From positions 66,583-130,582 of the forward strand of contig JANWZS010000001.1 of the NCBI GenBank assembly GCA_025054855.1: a stretch of DNA of 64,000 bases, given 5' to 3'. The notes under the pieces are model-generated. The model had not been told where the DNA came from. It did not search any database and was given only the letters and a program-made list of their open reading frames with translations. The position numbers and the translations under genes were made by a program. This stretch comes from Candidatus Nitrosocaldus sp. (GTDB lineage Archaea; Thermoproteota; Nitrososphaeria; Nitrososphaerales; Nitrosocaldaceae). The number at the start of each line of letters is the position of its first letter. Position 1 is the stretch's first letter. Below are positions 40,546 to 50,024 of the stretch, piece by piece.

Positions 40546-42168
40546 TTATGCGATGTCCGTACCATCCACACTGGCCTTCACAGAACCGCTGCCTGCACTG
40601 TAGCCTAGACTGGCTGGACCAGGTCCCAGCCCACCAGTGGGGGAGGAAGGTGAAGATGATGGTACCGTAGTTGTAGACTTGCCCATGGTATCCACGCTGC
40701 TAGTCTGTACCCTTGCCTCAACCACTGGCTTAACCTCCTTCTCCTTATGCTCTATCATTGGCTTTGGTGTGGGCTCCTTTGGAGCAGGCTTTGCCATGGG
40801 CTTAGCCCTCTTCAACTGCTCGTTAATGTATCTGTAGAGGTGGAATACACCAGCGAATGTTACAAGCACCAACCCAATAAGGAAGAGCTGCACGTTCTTG
40901 AACCCGTTTATGCCAGCGTAGTATGCTGCTATGTTCAGATACACCTGGAATGCTAGGAGCACTGCAAGCAGCCACCACCCCCACCTTATGGGTATGTTGA
41001 GCCCAACCGTACCTTTAGCCTTCCTTGCTGCAGCCTCCTTCTTGTTCAACTCCTCAAAGTGCTTAGCCAGCTTGATCATCATGTAAGTGAACCCAAAGGA
41101 TAATGGCACTAGGAGCAGCATCACCGTATAGAAGAGGATGGGGTCTATGACTATCCTATCCAGCAGAGGCTTGTTGAAGTCTGGGTCTATGTAGAAGCCC
41201 CAGTAAGTAGTCACTATTATCTGTGCTAGGCTGGTTATGCCTAGTGCAGTTATCAATGGTCTATCCTTCCATGAGAGCTTCTTGTACCTGTCTATGAACG
41301 GTATCATTGCCAATGCTGCTATGAATAGCCCTGGCCAGAGCACACCTGTGACGAACTTGTCGTACTGGGTTCTGAGGAATGCGTATATCCCGCTCAGATA
41401 CCACTCTGGAACAGTGATATCTGGAGGTACTGTAGGGTCGAACTTGTTGCCCAACTCCACAGGGAAGACACCAGCGACTATGAATATCATCCCAGATACA
41501 GCCATGACCATGGGCACATCGAAGACAAGGAAGCGTGGAAAGTGCACAGCCATGAGCCCTAGCATCACTATGGGGAGGATGAAGACATGGAGCGCATAGA
41601 ACCTGAGCACGAAATCAGCAAAGCCAGCACCAAATACGATCTCCCTCAGTTGGGGCCCTATGACCGGTATGGAGTTGGTTAGAGATGAGGCTATGCTTAT
41701 TGCAAGTTCTGCCCTCTCGTTGTATATGATGTCGTAGCCAGTGAACGCCTCCAGTATGGTCACAGTACCAAGTATAACACCTGTAACCCATAGGACCTCG
41801 TTCCTTATCTTGTACCTGCCAGAGAAGTACTGGTAGTACATGTGCGCTAGGGCAAGGAACACCATTGCGTTGGATGCATGGTAGTGTATGTTCCTTATAT
41901 GGAAGCCATACGGGATGGTGTTGTTTATGGTCTTGACGCTATCCCATGCCCTATCCAGTATGGGCTCATAGTAGAACATGAGAAGGGCACCAGTTATACC
42001 CAGTATGATGAACGTTATGAATGTGAGCATCCCAAGGAAGCCCATGGGGCTCACGAACCTAGATGGGTAGGTGAACTTTATGCCCACGAATATGGTACGC
42101 TCAAGCCCCTGCCAGAGCCACTTGAAGAACCTGACTAGCCCGTTCTCGCCCCTCTGGATGCTCATCAC
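40546..42168 (-). CDS. Cytochrome b of a bc1/b6f-type complex with cytoplasmic tail
   Basis: Membrane quinol oxidase subunit. Haem-ligand histidines lie in YGFHIRNIHYHASNAMVF and LAHMYYQYFSG, and in YALHVFILPIVMLGLMAVHF. The Qo-site motif PEWY is in ITVPEWYLSGIYAFLRTQYD. It is a one-piece cytochrome b (540 residues) with a long Pro/Lys/Ser-rich C-terminal tail (residues about 460-540, KPAPKEPTPKPMIEHKEKEV) that is unlike mitochondrial or bacterial cytochrome b. It overlaps the Rieske gene by 4 nt and is co-transcribed with it. The complex likely passes electrons to cupredoxins. Confidence 0.93.
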   Translation of the reverse strand: MMSIQRGENGLVRFFKWLWQGLERTIFVGIKFTYPSRFVSPMGFLGMLTFITFIILGITGALLMFYYEPILDRAWDSVKTINNTIPYGFHIRNIHYHASNAMVFLALAHMYYQYFSGRYKIRNEVLWVTGVILGTVTILEAFTGYDIIYNERAELAISIASSLTNSIPVIGPQLREIVFGAGFADFVLRFYALHVFILPIVMLGLMAVHFPRFLVFDVPMVMAVSGMIFIVAGVFPVELGNKFDPTVPPDITVPEWYLSGIYAFLRTQYDKFVTGVLWPGLFIAALAMIPFIDRYKKLSWKDRPLITALGITSLAQIIVTTYWGFYIDPDFNKPLLDRIVIDPILFYTVMLLLVPLSFGFTYMMIKLAKHFEELNKKEAAARKAKGTVGLNIPIRWGWWLLAVLLAFQVYLNIAAYYAGINGFKNVQLFLIGLVLVTFAGVFHLYRYINEQLKRAKPMAKPAPKEPTPKPMIEHKEKEVKPVVEARVQTSSVDTMGKSTTTVPSSSPSSPTGGLGPGPASLGYSAGSGSVKASVDGTDIA

Positions 42169-42788
42169 ACATTCACTCCCTTCTCGAACCTGCCGAAGCC
42201 TATTATACCATTCTTATCCAGCGAGAATGTTGGAGGAAGTATCCATAGGTAACCATTGGCATCAACCTCAAGATCCAGCCTTGGGAGAAGGTTCGCTGGA
42301 GGCGACTGGAAGAATGCTGGTCCTGCTATTGCAATACCTGTACGCATATCGTATATGCTCCCATGGCATGGGCACTCGCCCCTCTTCTTATTCTCCTGTG
42401 GGAAGTAGTTCCATAGGCACCAGAGATGGAGGCAGACATCACTGTAGCATCTGAATGCTGATACATCGTTCCTTGCACCCCCCATCTCCTCTGGGAGCCT
42501 GACTATCTTCCATACCCTGAACGGCTCCTGGTCAAGGACCCTGTCTCCAGTCTTTGGGTATATGACGGTCTCTGCATGATTCGCAGGGAAGGTCCTGACA
42601 TTCGCCTGTGTACCATCTGGCAGCTCAACCGCTGTCCTCTCTATCCTGCCTGATGCAGCACGGGGCATGAACTTGCCCCACTCTATGAACGGTGTGAATG
42701 CCAGTACTGTACCAGCAGCGGCCATGAGTTTGAGGAACTCTCTACGGGATATCCTCTCCTCCCCCTGAGCCTCTACCCCTGCCATCAC
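42165..42788 (-). CDS. Rieske iron-sulfur protein of the bc-type complex
   Basis: A 207-residue membrane-anchored Rieske protein. Twin-arginine-type N-terminus SRREFLKLMAAAGTVLAF. Cluster motifs: CYSDVCLHLWCLW (C-x-H with the following disulfide Cys) and GECPCHGSIYD. The usual CTHLGC Gly is a Trp here (CLHLWC). The two motifs are about 22 residues apart, longer than in short Rieske proteins. First gene of a two-gene operon with cytochrome b; stop and start overlap by 4 nt. Start could be the second Met (MAGVEAQGEE). Confidence 0.93.
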   Translation of the reverse strand: MMAGVEAQGEERISRREFLKLMAAAGTVLAFTPFIEWGKFMPRAASGRIERTAVELPDGTQANVRTFPANHAETVIYPKTGDRVLDQEPFRVWKIVRLPEEMGGARNDVSAFRCYSDVCLHLWCLWNYFPQENKKRGECPCHGSIYDMRTGIAIAGPAFFQSPPANLLPRLDLEVDANGYLWILPPTFSLDKNGIIGFGRFEKGVNV

Positions 42789-42870
42789 TAGATATTCAGA
42801 TACGCCTTATTTTAAATTTATTGATGCGAGAGGTTGATTGTGCCTAAACATGTATATCATCGTAACCATA

Positions 42871-45800
42871 TCATGTATGATCTGTCTGTGCCTCGCTCAT
42901 CCTACTACCAGCCCTATGACGCATCACTGCTACCACTGCTCCTACAGATGCTGCTGCTATCACCAGTCCTATAACGAGTCCTATGGTCAGGCCTTCGCTG
43001 TGTGCACTTGACCTAGCATCCTCTATCTGTGCCCTTACCATGGGCTCGTAGTTGATTGTAGTGAACTCTATGCCTGCAGTGCTCACATGCCCTGCACCAT
43101 CCTCTGCCATCACCTCTACCCTATGCCTACCATCTATGAGGTCCATGGTGTTTATGGTGAACGAGCCTGTATTCTCCACTACCCTAGCATTCCCATCTAT
43201 CGATATGAGCAGTTGCTTGAGGTTCTCCTCTGCTACGGAGTACCTCAACTCGAATACTCCTGATACCGTCTTGCCACTCTCATCCAGTATGGATACTACT
43301 GGTGGTGTGTTATCTACACTGAACCTCCTTACCGCTTCAGATAGATTGCCACCCTTATCCTCCGCAACCACCTTGATCTCATGCACACCATCGCCCAACC
43401 TCGTGGTATCTATGCTGATCTGGCCTTGCCTCTCCATCACACTTCCGTCTGGGAGTATTATCCTGATGGAGCTGATGTTGGCATCCCTAACATCAACGCT
43501 GAATCTGAGCATGCCTGCTACTGGCCTTGAACCCATGCCATCTGCATCTTCACCCTTGGCACCATCGGTGGTACTGCTACCGCTACTGCTACCATCATCG
43601 ATGAGATATGCATCAAGCCCACCAACCATTATGAGGGGTGGAGTATTGTCAACCGTGAACACTGCGCTACTCAACGATCTATGCCCTGCCTTATCCTTTG
43701 CTATTATTGTTATGGTATGCGGCCCATCTGCCAACCTGCTGGTATCTATGCTTATCTTGCCTGACCTCAGGCTGCCTTCATTGTTGATGACGGTACTACT
43801 GCCATCACCTCTACCGCTACCATCATAGCCGTGTACCTCACCTGCCACTACTACTACTACTGCTGCTGCACCCATGCTACTACCACCACCAACACCGCTA
43901 CCATGACCGTAACCGCTCCCATCCGCAATGCCATCTATCCTGATCATGCCACCAGCACCAAGCATGGATGATGGTGGTGAACCGTCTATGCTGTACACCA
44001 ACTCCTCTATGTTATCATCCACAACCTCCACCCCCACATCTATTATACCTCTAGCGTACTCTGGTGCATCTATCCTGATAGTTGGTGGATAAACATCAGG
44101 TATTATGGATGCGGACTTCACCTCTATCTGCAATGGCTCATACAGATCCTGCTCAGCAGCGAAGAGCGTGGTATGTAGCATTATGGAGTACACTCCAGTA
44201 GAGTCTATGGGTATGTAGAGTACGCTAGAGTTCTCTCCATTGTTCTGCGATGGATAAAAGCCCCCACCACCACTGACCGCAGTCCTCCCGAGCCAGTCGT
44301 TGCTAGGCCAGTTTATGAACGTCTTGAATACACCGCCAGGCACATTGGTAGCTATTATCCTGCCCTGAGGATCAACCACGAATACATCCACACTACTCCA
44401 CATACTCTTCCATGTCAGCTTCATGCTCAGCACGTTTATGCTTGGATCTGTTATGTTGAGGTGGTAGTACTTCCACTCGCCAGAGTTGTACCTCCCAAGC
44501 ATATCGAATGCCCCTGCTATTATGGAGTTATCGTAGAGCAGGGTCACTCCATTGCTAGTGTACCTCTCCGTGACATCTACCGTTTGGCTGGTTGGAGTGC
44601 TGGAATCTTCACTGGAACCAGTGCTCCCAGTACCTGTACCAGTGCCATAGTTGCTGCTTGTACTGCTGTTGCTGTTGTTGCTGTTGTTTTTACCTATGCT
44701 TATACTGGTGCTCTCACCCTTGCTGTTGCTGTTACTGTTGCTGTTGCTGTTATCATTAGCATCACTACCACCATTCTTACCATCCATCATCGTGCTTGAC
44801 TCTACATGCTCATCCACATCAACCACCATCATACTCCCTATCACCACTGGGACATCCTTATCCCTGCTCCCTATATCCACTGGCACTACGAACGATACAG
44901 GTATGTTAGTTACCTGTACATCACTGCTCACAGTTATGAAGCCCTGGTATATGCCCTCCCTTGCATCCTCTGGCACATCTATCTCTACCCTGAACGTTGC
45001 CTTGCTCCTGGGCTCTATGAAGAGCATGTTCTTGATCCTCCCATCGCCCTCATCCCTCATCACTATACCACCATCCACATCCACCATATCCCATCTATCC
45101 TTCTTGTAGAATGCCACCACCAGCCTGTACTCGAATGGCTCGGCATCCTTCTGGGTATTACCGAACCAGTAGGAGATGGTACGTGGTACAGGGTACACAC
45201 CAAGGAGGAGTTCACCATCCACACGCTTGAACGGCTCTATAACTGAGAGATGCTGTACAGTACCCCATGCCCCAGCCCTGTTTATCATGGCGGTCTCTGT
45301 GTATGTTAGGCTTGAGTTCCTATCCTCATCCCTCCACTCGTATGCGTAGAGCGATGCTATCCTCAACTCATTGGCGTAGAGAGGGTCTCTAGTATTCATG
45401 AAGCTCTCGAATGGATAGTATACCTTCGCTACCATGAGATCCGAGTCCTTGACCCTATCCGTATCTATATCAAGCGAGCCTATACTTATGCTCTTACTCT
45501 TGGCCTCTTCCTTACCATCGCTGCTGCCTTCAGTACCAGCACCATTGCCAGTACCTGCACCAGCACTACCCATACTACCTATGGCAGCCCCGTTCTTACC
45601 AACCCTTATGTAGTTTGGTATGTAACCGTAATCCTCGCTGTTGAATGCTGGGTCCTTCTCCCTGGGTGTGGTTCTGCCATCTACGCTGCTTGCAGAGATT
45701 AGCCTGAGCATAGTTGGCTCTATGCTCACCTTGAGCCTCTCATCGCTACCATTGACTATGGTGAACTCTGCAGCCTTGCTGCTTCCCTTGCCTATGTACC

Positions 45801-48741
45801 CTGCGTACCACTTGCCAGAGATGATATCGGTGCGAGTGGGAAGTGTTAGTCTGAACCCGTAAGGATCGCCCTTCATCTCTTCCCCATCTCCCCCTCCCTT
45901 GCCTTCTCCACTATCTCCACTACTACTACTACTACCAGCCCTGCCATTGCCCTTACCCTTACCATCCAGCATGAGGTTGTGCATATCCAGTGCCTGCTTC
46001 AGCACATCCAGGTAGTTACCATACGTATCATCTGTGTACACGATGAAGGAGCCCTTGCTACCGTCGAGATACTCCAGAGCCTTAAGTGGGTCTACCCTGC
46101 CGGCGCCTTGAGTGAATGGATCATGCTTGAGGTCCCTTGCAGTACTCATGAGCAAAGCCTTGACCAGCATGGGATCGTACTCCATACCCTTCTTCTCCCT
46201 CATCCCCTCTATGAGCAGTGCCGCAGACCCAGCCACTATGGGCGCAGCCATACTCGTGCCTCCAAATACACCGAATGCATGTGCCACTGACTCGCTAGAT
46301 GCATACCTTGAGTTCACGGGCAATGGGGTGAACCCATATGCGCCAGTTGCAAGTATATCTGGCTTCACATCACCGATTACGCTTGGGCCCTTGCTGCTAA
46401 AGTCCACGATATCATCGTAGTACTCTAGACTGTTCCCGAACCTGGGCTGCTTCTTCGTGAACTCCAGACCAACTATCACGTTGTTGGTCGTTGCACCAAC
46501 GGCAAGTGCGAGGGGGGATGTTGCTGGTGCAGATACAGTACCATAGGCATGCCCAGAGTTACCGGCACTGTTGACCATCAGCACACCAGGGTACTCAGGG
46601 CTGAGGTAGCCTGGGATGCTGAGTGCTGTGGCAAGCATGCTTATTATATCGTAGCCAGCGCCATGATCCAGTATGGGTACAGATGGTATGCCCCAGCTGT
46701 TGTTTATTATATCTGCCCTATGCTTGCCAGTGTAGACCCATCTCCACTCTACTCTTACATTACCATCGCTACCCTTATCGGTGGAGTCCCTGCTGTGATC
46801 TGCATCATCATCTGCAACTGCAACTGCAACTGCATCCATGGCAGGTGATGGCTGTGATGGGGATGATGGAGAGGTTGTGCTTGTAGCATCGGTATCTCTA
46901 CCATCACCATTACTGTTAGCACTACTCTTAGTGCTCTCACTGCTATCCCCTACCTTGATCTCCTCCCTAACCTGCTCGAACCCAGATGCCCAGAGCCAGG
47001 CGTATGCTATATCCCCGAACCAGAGTGCCTTCACTGGCACTATCTTGGCATCTGGTGCTATCCCCTTGATCTTGTGCTGCTGGGACTCGTATACAGGGTA
47101 ATCTACAACACCCCTAGATACTATGGTGCCTGCAGACTGCGTACCATGGCCGAAGAAGTCGAACATGACAGTGAAGTATCTACCCTTTCTATCCACAGGC
47201 TCGAGTAGCCTGCCGTTCACAGCCCCAAGGTAAGGATCTATATGCGAGCCATTACCGTTACTGCTACTGCTACTACTACCACCACTACCACCACTACCAC
47301 TCCCCTTAGCATCATCGCCCCCTTCTCCCCCTCCCTTGCCCTCATCCTGTATCACACCCCACACATCTAGAACGTATGCACCAAGCATACCTGCTGAGAG
47401 CTCAGGGTTACCATCGTTATCAGCATCGTACAGGAGCATCTCATTACCATCCCCCACCCTTCTAGGTACCTCATCGGTGAAGTCAAAGTCGAACTTAACC
47501 TCCTCAGGATTCTTCCTCAACTCGAATGCTGCAAAGTCAGCCCAGGCAGTGGACATGTCCGCTATCACGGTATCGTATACCCCTGCCTCCCTGCTATCAA
47601 CAAGCAGTACAGGCACTATGATGAGCGATGCGCTACCAAGGTGGAAGTTCAGCTGCAGGAAGAAGCCCATCCTGTATACCCCGCTCTTAGACTGGATGAA
47701 GTCTGTAGCACTCTTGCCTATCTTCCAGTCCATGCTTGAGGTTGCGGTGAACTTGAGCGGGGATATGTATGGGTATATGGAGTTGTATACCTCGAACCTC
47801 ATACCCTTCTCCCTCTTCTTTATGTTAAGGTACACACCAGTATCATCAACATACACGTTGGATACTGACTGATCATCCTTGTACTCATCTGGAAGTGGGG
47901 CGTTGACTACCATCCCATCAACTATCCTTGCTATGAACCTTGCACTCGTGAGCACTATACCCTGGGCATCGGCATCTAGCATTATAGGCCTGTTCTGCTC
48001 ATCCCTTGCAACAGCATCCCTCATATCAGCACTGCTAAAGTCTACACCAGAATCTACTATGGCTATCCTCACACCCTTGCCAGATACTCCCTTGGCATGT
48101 ATCTCATCCAGATCATATATAAGGGAGAACCTCGAGGCATCCATACTCATACTCGCACCACCACCACCACTCCTCCCGCTACCATCACCAGTACCAGTGC
48201 CTCCCCCCTGCTTCTGCTGCTGGTATGCTATCCCCTGCCCTCCTCCTGCCTGTACTGATGACCACATCTCCTTCCCCTCGTACTGCCCGTATGCCCCTAC
48301 ACCAGTTACACCATAGCCTGCATGGTCAAGGGTCACCATGAAGTCCCTGATCACCCTCAGCCCCCTGGCCTCAAGGAAGGGTATAGCCTCATCAGCTATG
48401 GATGCTGATGCTATGTAACCTCCATCGGCACCCCTCACGTAACTGAATACCCTATCTGCTACCAACGGGTCTAGGTCACCTCTACCAACTATTATCACCC
48501 TGGATGCATCTGCTGGTTGCTCATACCCCAACCCATCGAGGGAGATGAGCATGGACTGCTTCCTAATGCCAGATAGGAGCTGTGCCCCATGGGCATCAAG
48601 GTAGATAGCATTACTGCCATCGGGTGCATCCCTAGAGTAGGGGAGCATCTGATGCGAGTTGGGTATGGTCGATATGAGCAGTAGGAGTGATAGGGTAGAG
48701 GCTAGGAGTACCCTTGCCCTCCTCCTATTCCTGTCATACAT
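42871..48741 (-). CDS. Giant membrane-anchored subtilisin-like protease (S8)
   Basis: A 1956-residue secreted protease. Signal peptide (VLLASTLSLLLLISTI), then the S8 triad: Asp230 in VRIAIVDSGVDF, His532 in FFGHGTQSAG and Ser830 in GGTSMAAPIVAG, with NSAGNSGHAYG supplying the oxyanion Asn. The Asp-His spacing (about 300) is far above the usual 35-60, so a domain is inserted, as in pyrolysin-type enzymes. The C-terminal half has Ig-like repeats ending in DNTPP (near 1600, 1760, 1850) and low-complexity Asn/Ser/Gly loops. It ends in a helix (GLTIGLVIGLVIAAASVGAV) with basic tail. A TATA (minus CATTTATAG, about 48767-48775) lies about 28 nt from the start. It is downstream of the S-layer pair and may act on them (inference). 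Confidence 0.9.
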   Translation of the reverse strand: MYDRNRRRARVLLASTLSLLLLISTIPNSHQMLPYSRDAPDGSNAIYLDAHGAQLLSGIRKQSMLISLDGLGYEQPADASRVIIVGRGDLDPLVADRVFSYVRGADGGYIASASIADEAIPFLEARGLRVIRDFMVTLDHAGYGVTGVGAYGQYEGKEMWSSVQAGGGQGIAYQQQKQGGGTGTGDGSGRSGGGGASMSMDASRFSLIYDLDEIHAKGVSGKGVRIAIVDSGVDFSSADMRDAVARDEQNRPIMLDADAQGIVLTSARFIARIVDGMVVNAPLPDEYKDDQSVSNVYVDDTGVYLNIKKREKGMRFEVYNSIYPYISPLKFTATSSMDWKIGKSATDFIQSKSGVYRMGFFLQLNFHLGSASLIIVPVLLVDSREAGVYDTVIADMSTAWADFAAFELRKNPEEVKFDFDFTDEVPRRVGDGNEMLLYDADNDGNPELSAGMLGAYVLDVWGVIQDEGKGGGEGGDDAKGSGSGGSGGSSSSSSNGNGSHIDPYLGAVNGRLLEPVDRKGRYFTVMFDFFGHGTQSAGTIVSRGVVDYPVYESQQHKIKGIAPDAKIVPVKALWFGDIAYAWLWASGFEQVREEIKVGDSSESTKSSANSNGDGRDTDATSTTSPSSPSQPSPAMDAVAVAVADDDADHSRDSTDKGSDGNVRVEWRWVYTGKHRADIINNSWGIPSVPILDHGAGYDIISMLATALSIPGYLSPEYPGVLMVNSAGNSGHAYGTVSAPATSPLALAVGATTNNVIVGLEFTKKQPRFGNSLEYYDDIVDFSSKGPSVIGDVKPDILATGAYGFTPLPVNSRYASSESVAHAFGVFGGTSMAAPIVAGSAALLIEGMREKKGMEYDPMLVKALLMSTARDLKHDPFTQGAGRVDPLKALEYLDGSKGSFIVYTDDTYGNYLDVLKQALDMHNLMLDGKGKGNGRAGSSSSSGDSGEGKGGGDGEEMKGDPYGFRLTLPTRTDIISGKWYAGYIGKGSSKAAEFTIVNGSDERLKVSIEPTMLRLISASSVDGRTTPREKDPAFNSEDYGYIPNYIRVGKNGAAIGSMGSAGAGTGNGAGTEGSSDGKEEAKSKSISIGSLDIDTDRVKDSDLMVAKVYYPFESFMNTRDPLYANELRIASLYAYEWRDEDRNSSLTYTETAMINRAGAWGTVQHLSVIEPFKRVDGELLLGVYPVPRTISYWFGNTQKDAEPFEYRLVVAFYKKDRWDMVDVDGGIVMRDEGDGRIKNMLFIEPRSKATFRVEIDVPEDAREGIYQGFITVSSDVQVTNIPVSFVVPVDIGSRDKDVPVVIGSMMVVDVDEHVESSTMMDGKNGGSDANDNSNSNSNSNSKGESTSISIGKNNSNNSNSSTSSNYGTGTGTGSTGSSEDSSTPTSQTVDVTERYTSNGVTLLYDNSIIAGAFDMLGRYNSGEWKYYHLNITDPSINVLSMKLTWKSMWSSVDVFVVDPQGRIIATNVPGGVFKTFINWPSNDWLGRTAVSGGGGFYPSQNNGENSSVLYIPIDSTGVYSIMLHTTLFAAEQDLYEPLQIEVKSASIIPDVYPPTIRIDAPEYARGIIDVGVEVVDDNIEELVYSIDGSPPSSMLGAGGMIRIDGIADGSGYGHGSGVGGGSSMGAAAVVVVVAGEVHGYDGSGRGDGSSTVINNEGSLRSGKISIDTSRLADGPHTITIIAKDKAGHRSLSSAVFTVDNTPPLIMVGGLDAYLIDDGSSSGSSTTDGAKGEDADGMGSRPVAGMLRFSVDVRDANISSIRIILPDGSVMERQGQISIDTTRLGDGVHEIKVVAEDKGGNLSEAVRRFSVDNTPPVVSILDESGKTVSGVFELRYSVAEENLKQLLISIDGNARVVENTGSFTINTMDLIDGRHRVEVMAEDGAGHVSTAGIEFTTINYEPMVRAQIEDARSSAHSEGLTIGLVIGLVIAAASVGAVVAVMRHRAGSRMSEAQTDHT

Positions 48742-48955
48742 TATATCCCTTATTGGGGGAAGGTGATCTATAAATGTTGAGTGGGCTCTGTAACTGGCTT
48801 ACCGCTGGTTATGCTCTCCTATATGCACATACTGCATGCCTGTACTATGTGCCCTCACCCTTGATATTATTCATAACCCATGCATCCTGCCTAACTATCT
48901 ACTCTACCAATCATTCTTCATCAGTAGCATGGCAGATAATCCACACATACGTATA

Positions 48956-49954
48956 TCAGCCCCTGCTCCTCCTTGCCAGTATAGTAGCCTGTAGTGCAAC
49001 AACAACCGTTATCATCCCCACTATCGGGAGCAGGAGTGAGAGCATCTGGGTATTAGCATCGCTCAGCCTCCTCATGGCATCCTCGAAGGCTGCATCCTTG
49101 GTTGCATCATCCCTCACGAACCTATCGAGCCTTGCATTGAGGCTCTCTATGCCTGAGCTGAGCCTGCTCAGTTCACCGCTGAGTGTGAGCACTGGGCTCT
49201 CCTGCACCACTACGCTCACAGCATCATACGCCAACAGATCGCTGTATGCGAACCTTGCGACTATGACATGCTCCCCAGGCATATCACTTGCAAATTCTGC
49301 TGTGAACACACCATCATCTACTGCAGTGAACTGAACCTCCCTAGCCCTTGAGTCTGGCATTATCAGCCTAGCCTGCAGCGAGGATGCATCGCTCTTGAGT
49401 AGCACACCATCCAGCGTGACCTTTGCAAGTACTCTGGCATGCTCGTTGATGCCCAGGGAGGGTGGTGCGGATAGCCTCAACTCCAGCCTCCTGCCAGCCT
49501 GCTCAGGCACCAGCCCTGTACCCGTTACGGTACCAGCACCAGTGCCATCCTGAACCGGCTGCTGTAATGCTGTTGGTGGTTGCACCTGCTCTTGAGCCTG
49601 GAAGATGAATAGCCTGCCCTGCACCATATCCTGCCTTACCGCTGACCTTGCTGCTATGGTGTATGTTCCCTGCATGAAGTTCACATCATCTGGCTTGGGG
49701 AATGTTAGGATTACCCTGGTGTATGTGCCATCAGGCTCAACATCCACCTGTGCTCTATGGACTAACCTTCCAGCGGGGTTTATGATCTCAACTATCAACG
49801 AGTCTCTGGCTATACCCTTGCCATATACCACGAGCATATCCCCTGGAAGGAATATGGACTTGCTCAGGTTGAGTGTCAGCAGGGGCTGCTGGGGTTGGGA
49901 TTGGGGTTGGGACTGTTGAGCATGAACCTGTACGCTAGCAGGTACTATAATCAT
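48956..49954 (-). CDS. S-layer anchor-like (SlaB-like) coiled-coil stalk protein
   Basis: 332 residues from the first in-frame ATG (MIIVPASVQVHAQQ). Two beta-sandwich domains follow (LNLSKSIFLPGDMLVVYGKG; RLELRLSAPPSLGINEHARV), then a helix/coiled-coil (ELSRLSSGIESLNARLDRFV, ATKDAAFEDAMRRLSDANTQ), a transmembrane helix (LLLPIVGMITVVVALQATIL) and a short basic tail RRSRG. This is the plan of Sulfolobales SlaB, the S-layer stalk. A six-T run separates this frame from a perfect signal peptide beginning at 50019, so the intact gene would start there (see the next entry). It lies 5 nt downstream of the S-layer gene counting from that upstream start. Confidence 0.75.
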   Translation of the reverse strand: MIIVPASVQVHAQQSQPQSQPQQPLLTLNLSKSIFLPGDMLVVYGKGIARDSLIVEIINPAGRLVHRAQVDVEPDGTYTRVILTFPKPDDVNFMQGTYTIAARSAVRQDMVQGRLFIFQAQEQVQPPTALQQPVQDGTGAGTVTGTGLVPEQAGRRLELRLSAPPSLGINEHARVLAKVTLDGVLLKSDASSLQARLIMPDSRAREVQFTAVDDGVFTAEFASDMPGEHVIVARFAYSDLLAYDAVSVVVQESPVLTLSGELSRLSSGIESLNARLDRFVRDDATKDAAFEDAMRRLSDANTQMLSLLLPIVGMITVVVALQATILARRSRG

Positions 49955-50019
49955 AAAAAACTAACAGTAACAGCAACGATAACAAAAGAAAGAAAGGGTG
50001 GTTTGTATTGGGCTTGCAT
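49955..50019 (-). other. Out-of-frame signal-peptide start of the SlaB-like gene
   Basis: From an ATG at 50019 the minus strand reads MQAQYKPPFLSFVIVAVTVS then FL and a stop, because a run of six T (complement of 49955-49960) shifts the frame by one. Adding one T restores VTVSFFMIIVPASVQVHAQQ, a full signal peptide ending in AQQ. This is either a homopolymer sequencing error or a slippage site. Confidence 0.65.
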
Positions 50020-50024
50020 ACCCC

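Noticed and set aside
48774-49334. Plus-strand open frame rich in Ser/Thr/Leu
   Set aside because: Antisense to the SlaB-like stalk gene; composition is that of the complement of an Arg/Asp/Ser-rich coding strand.
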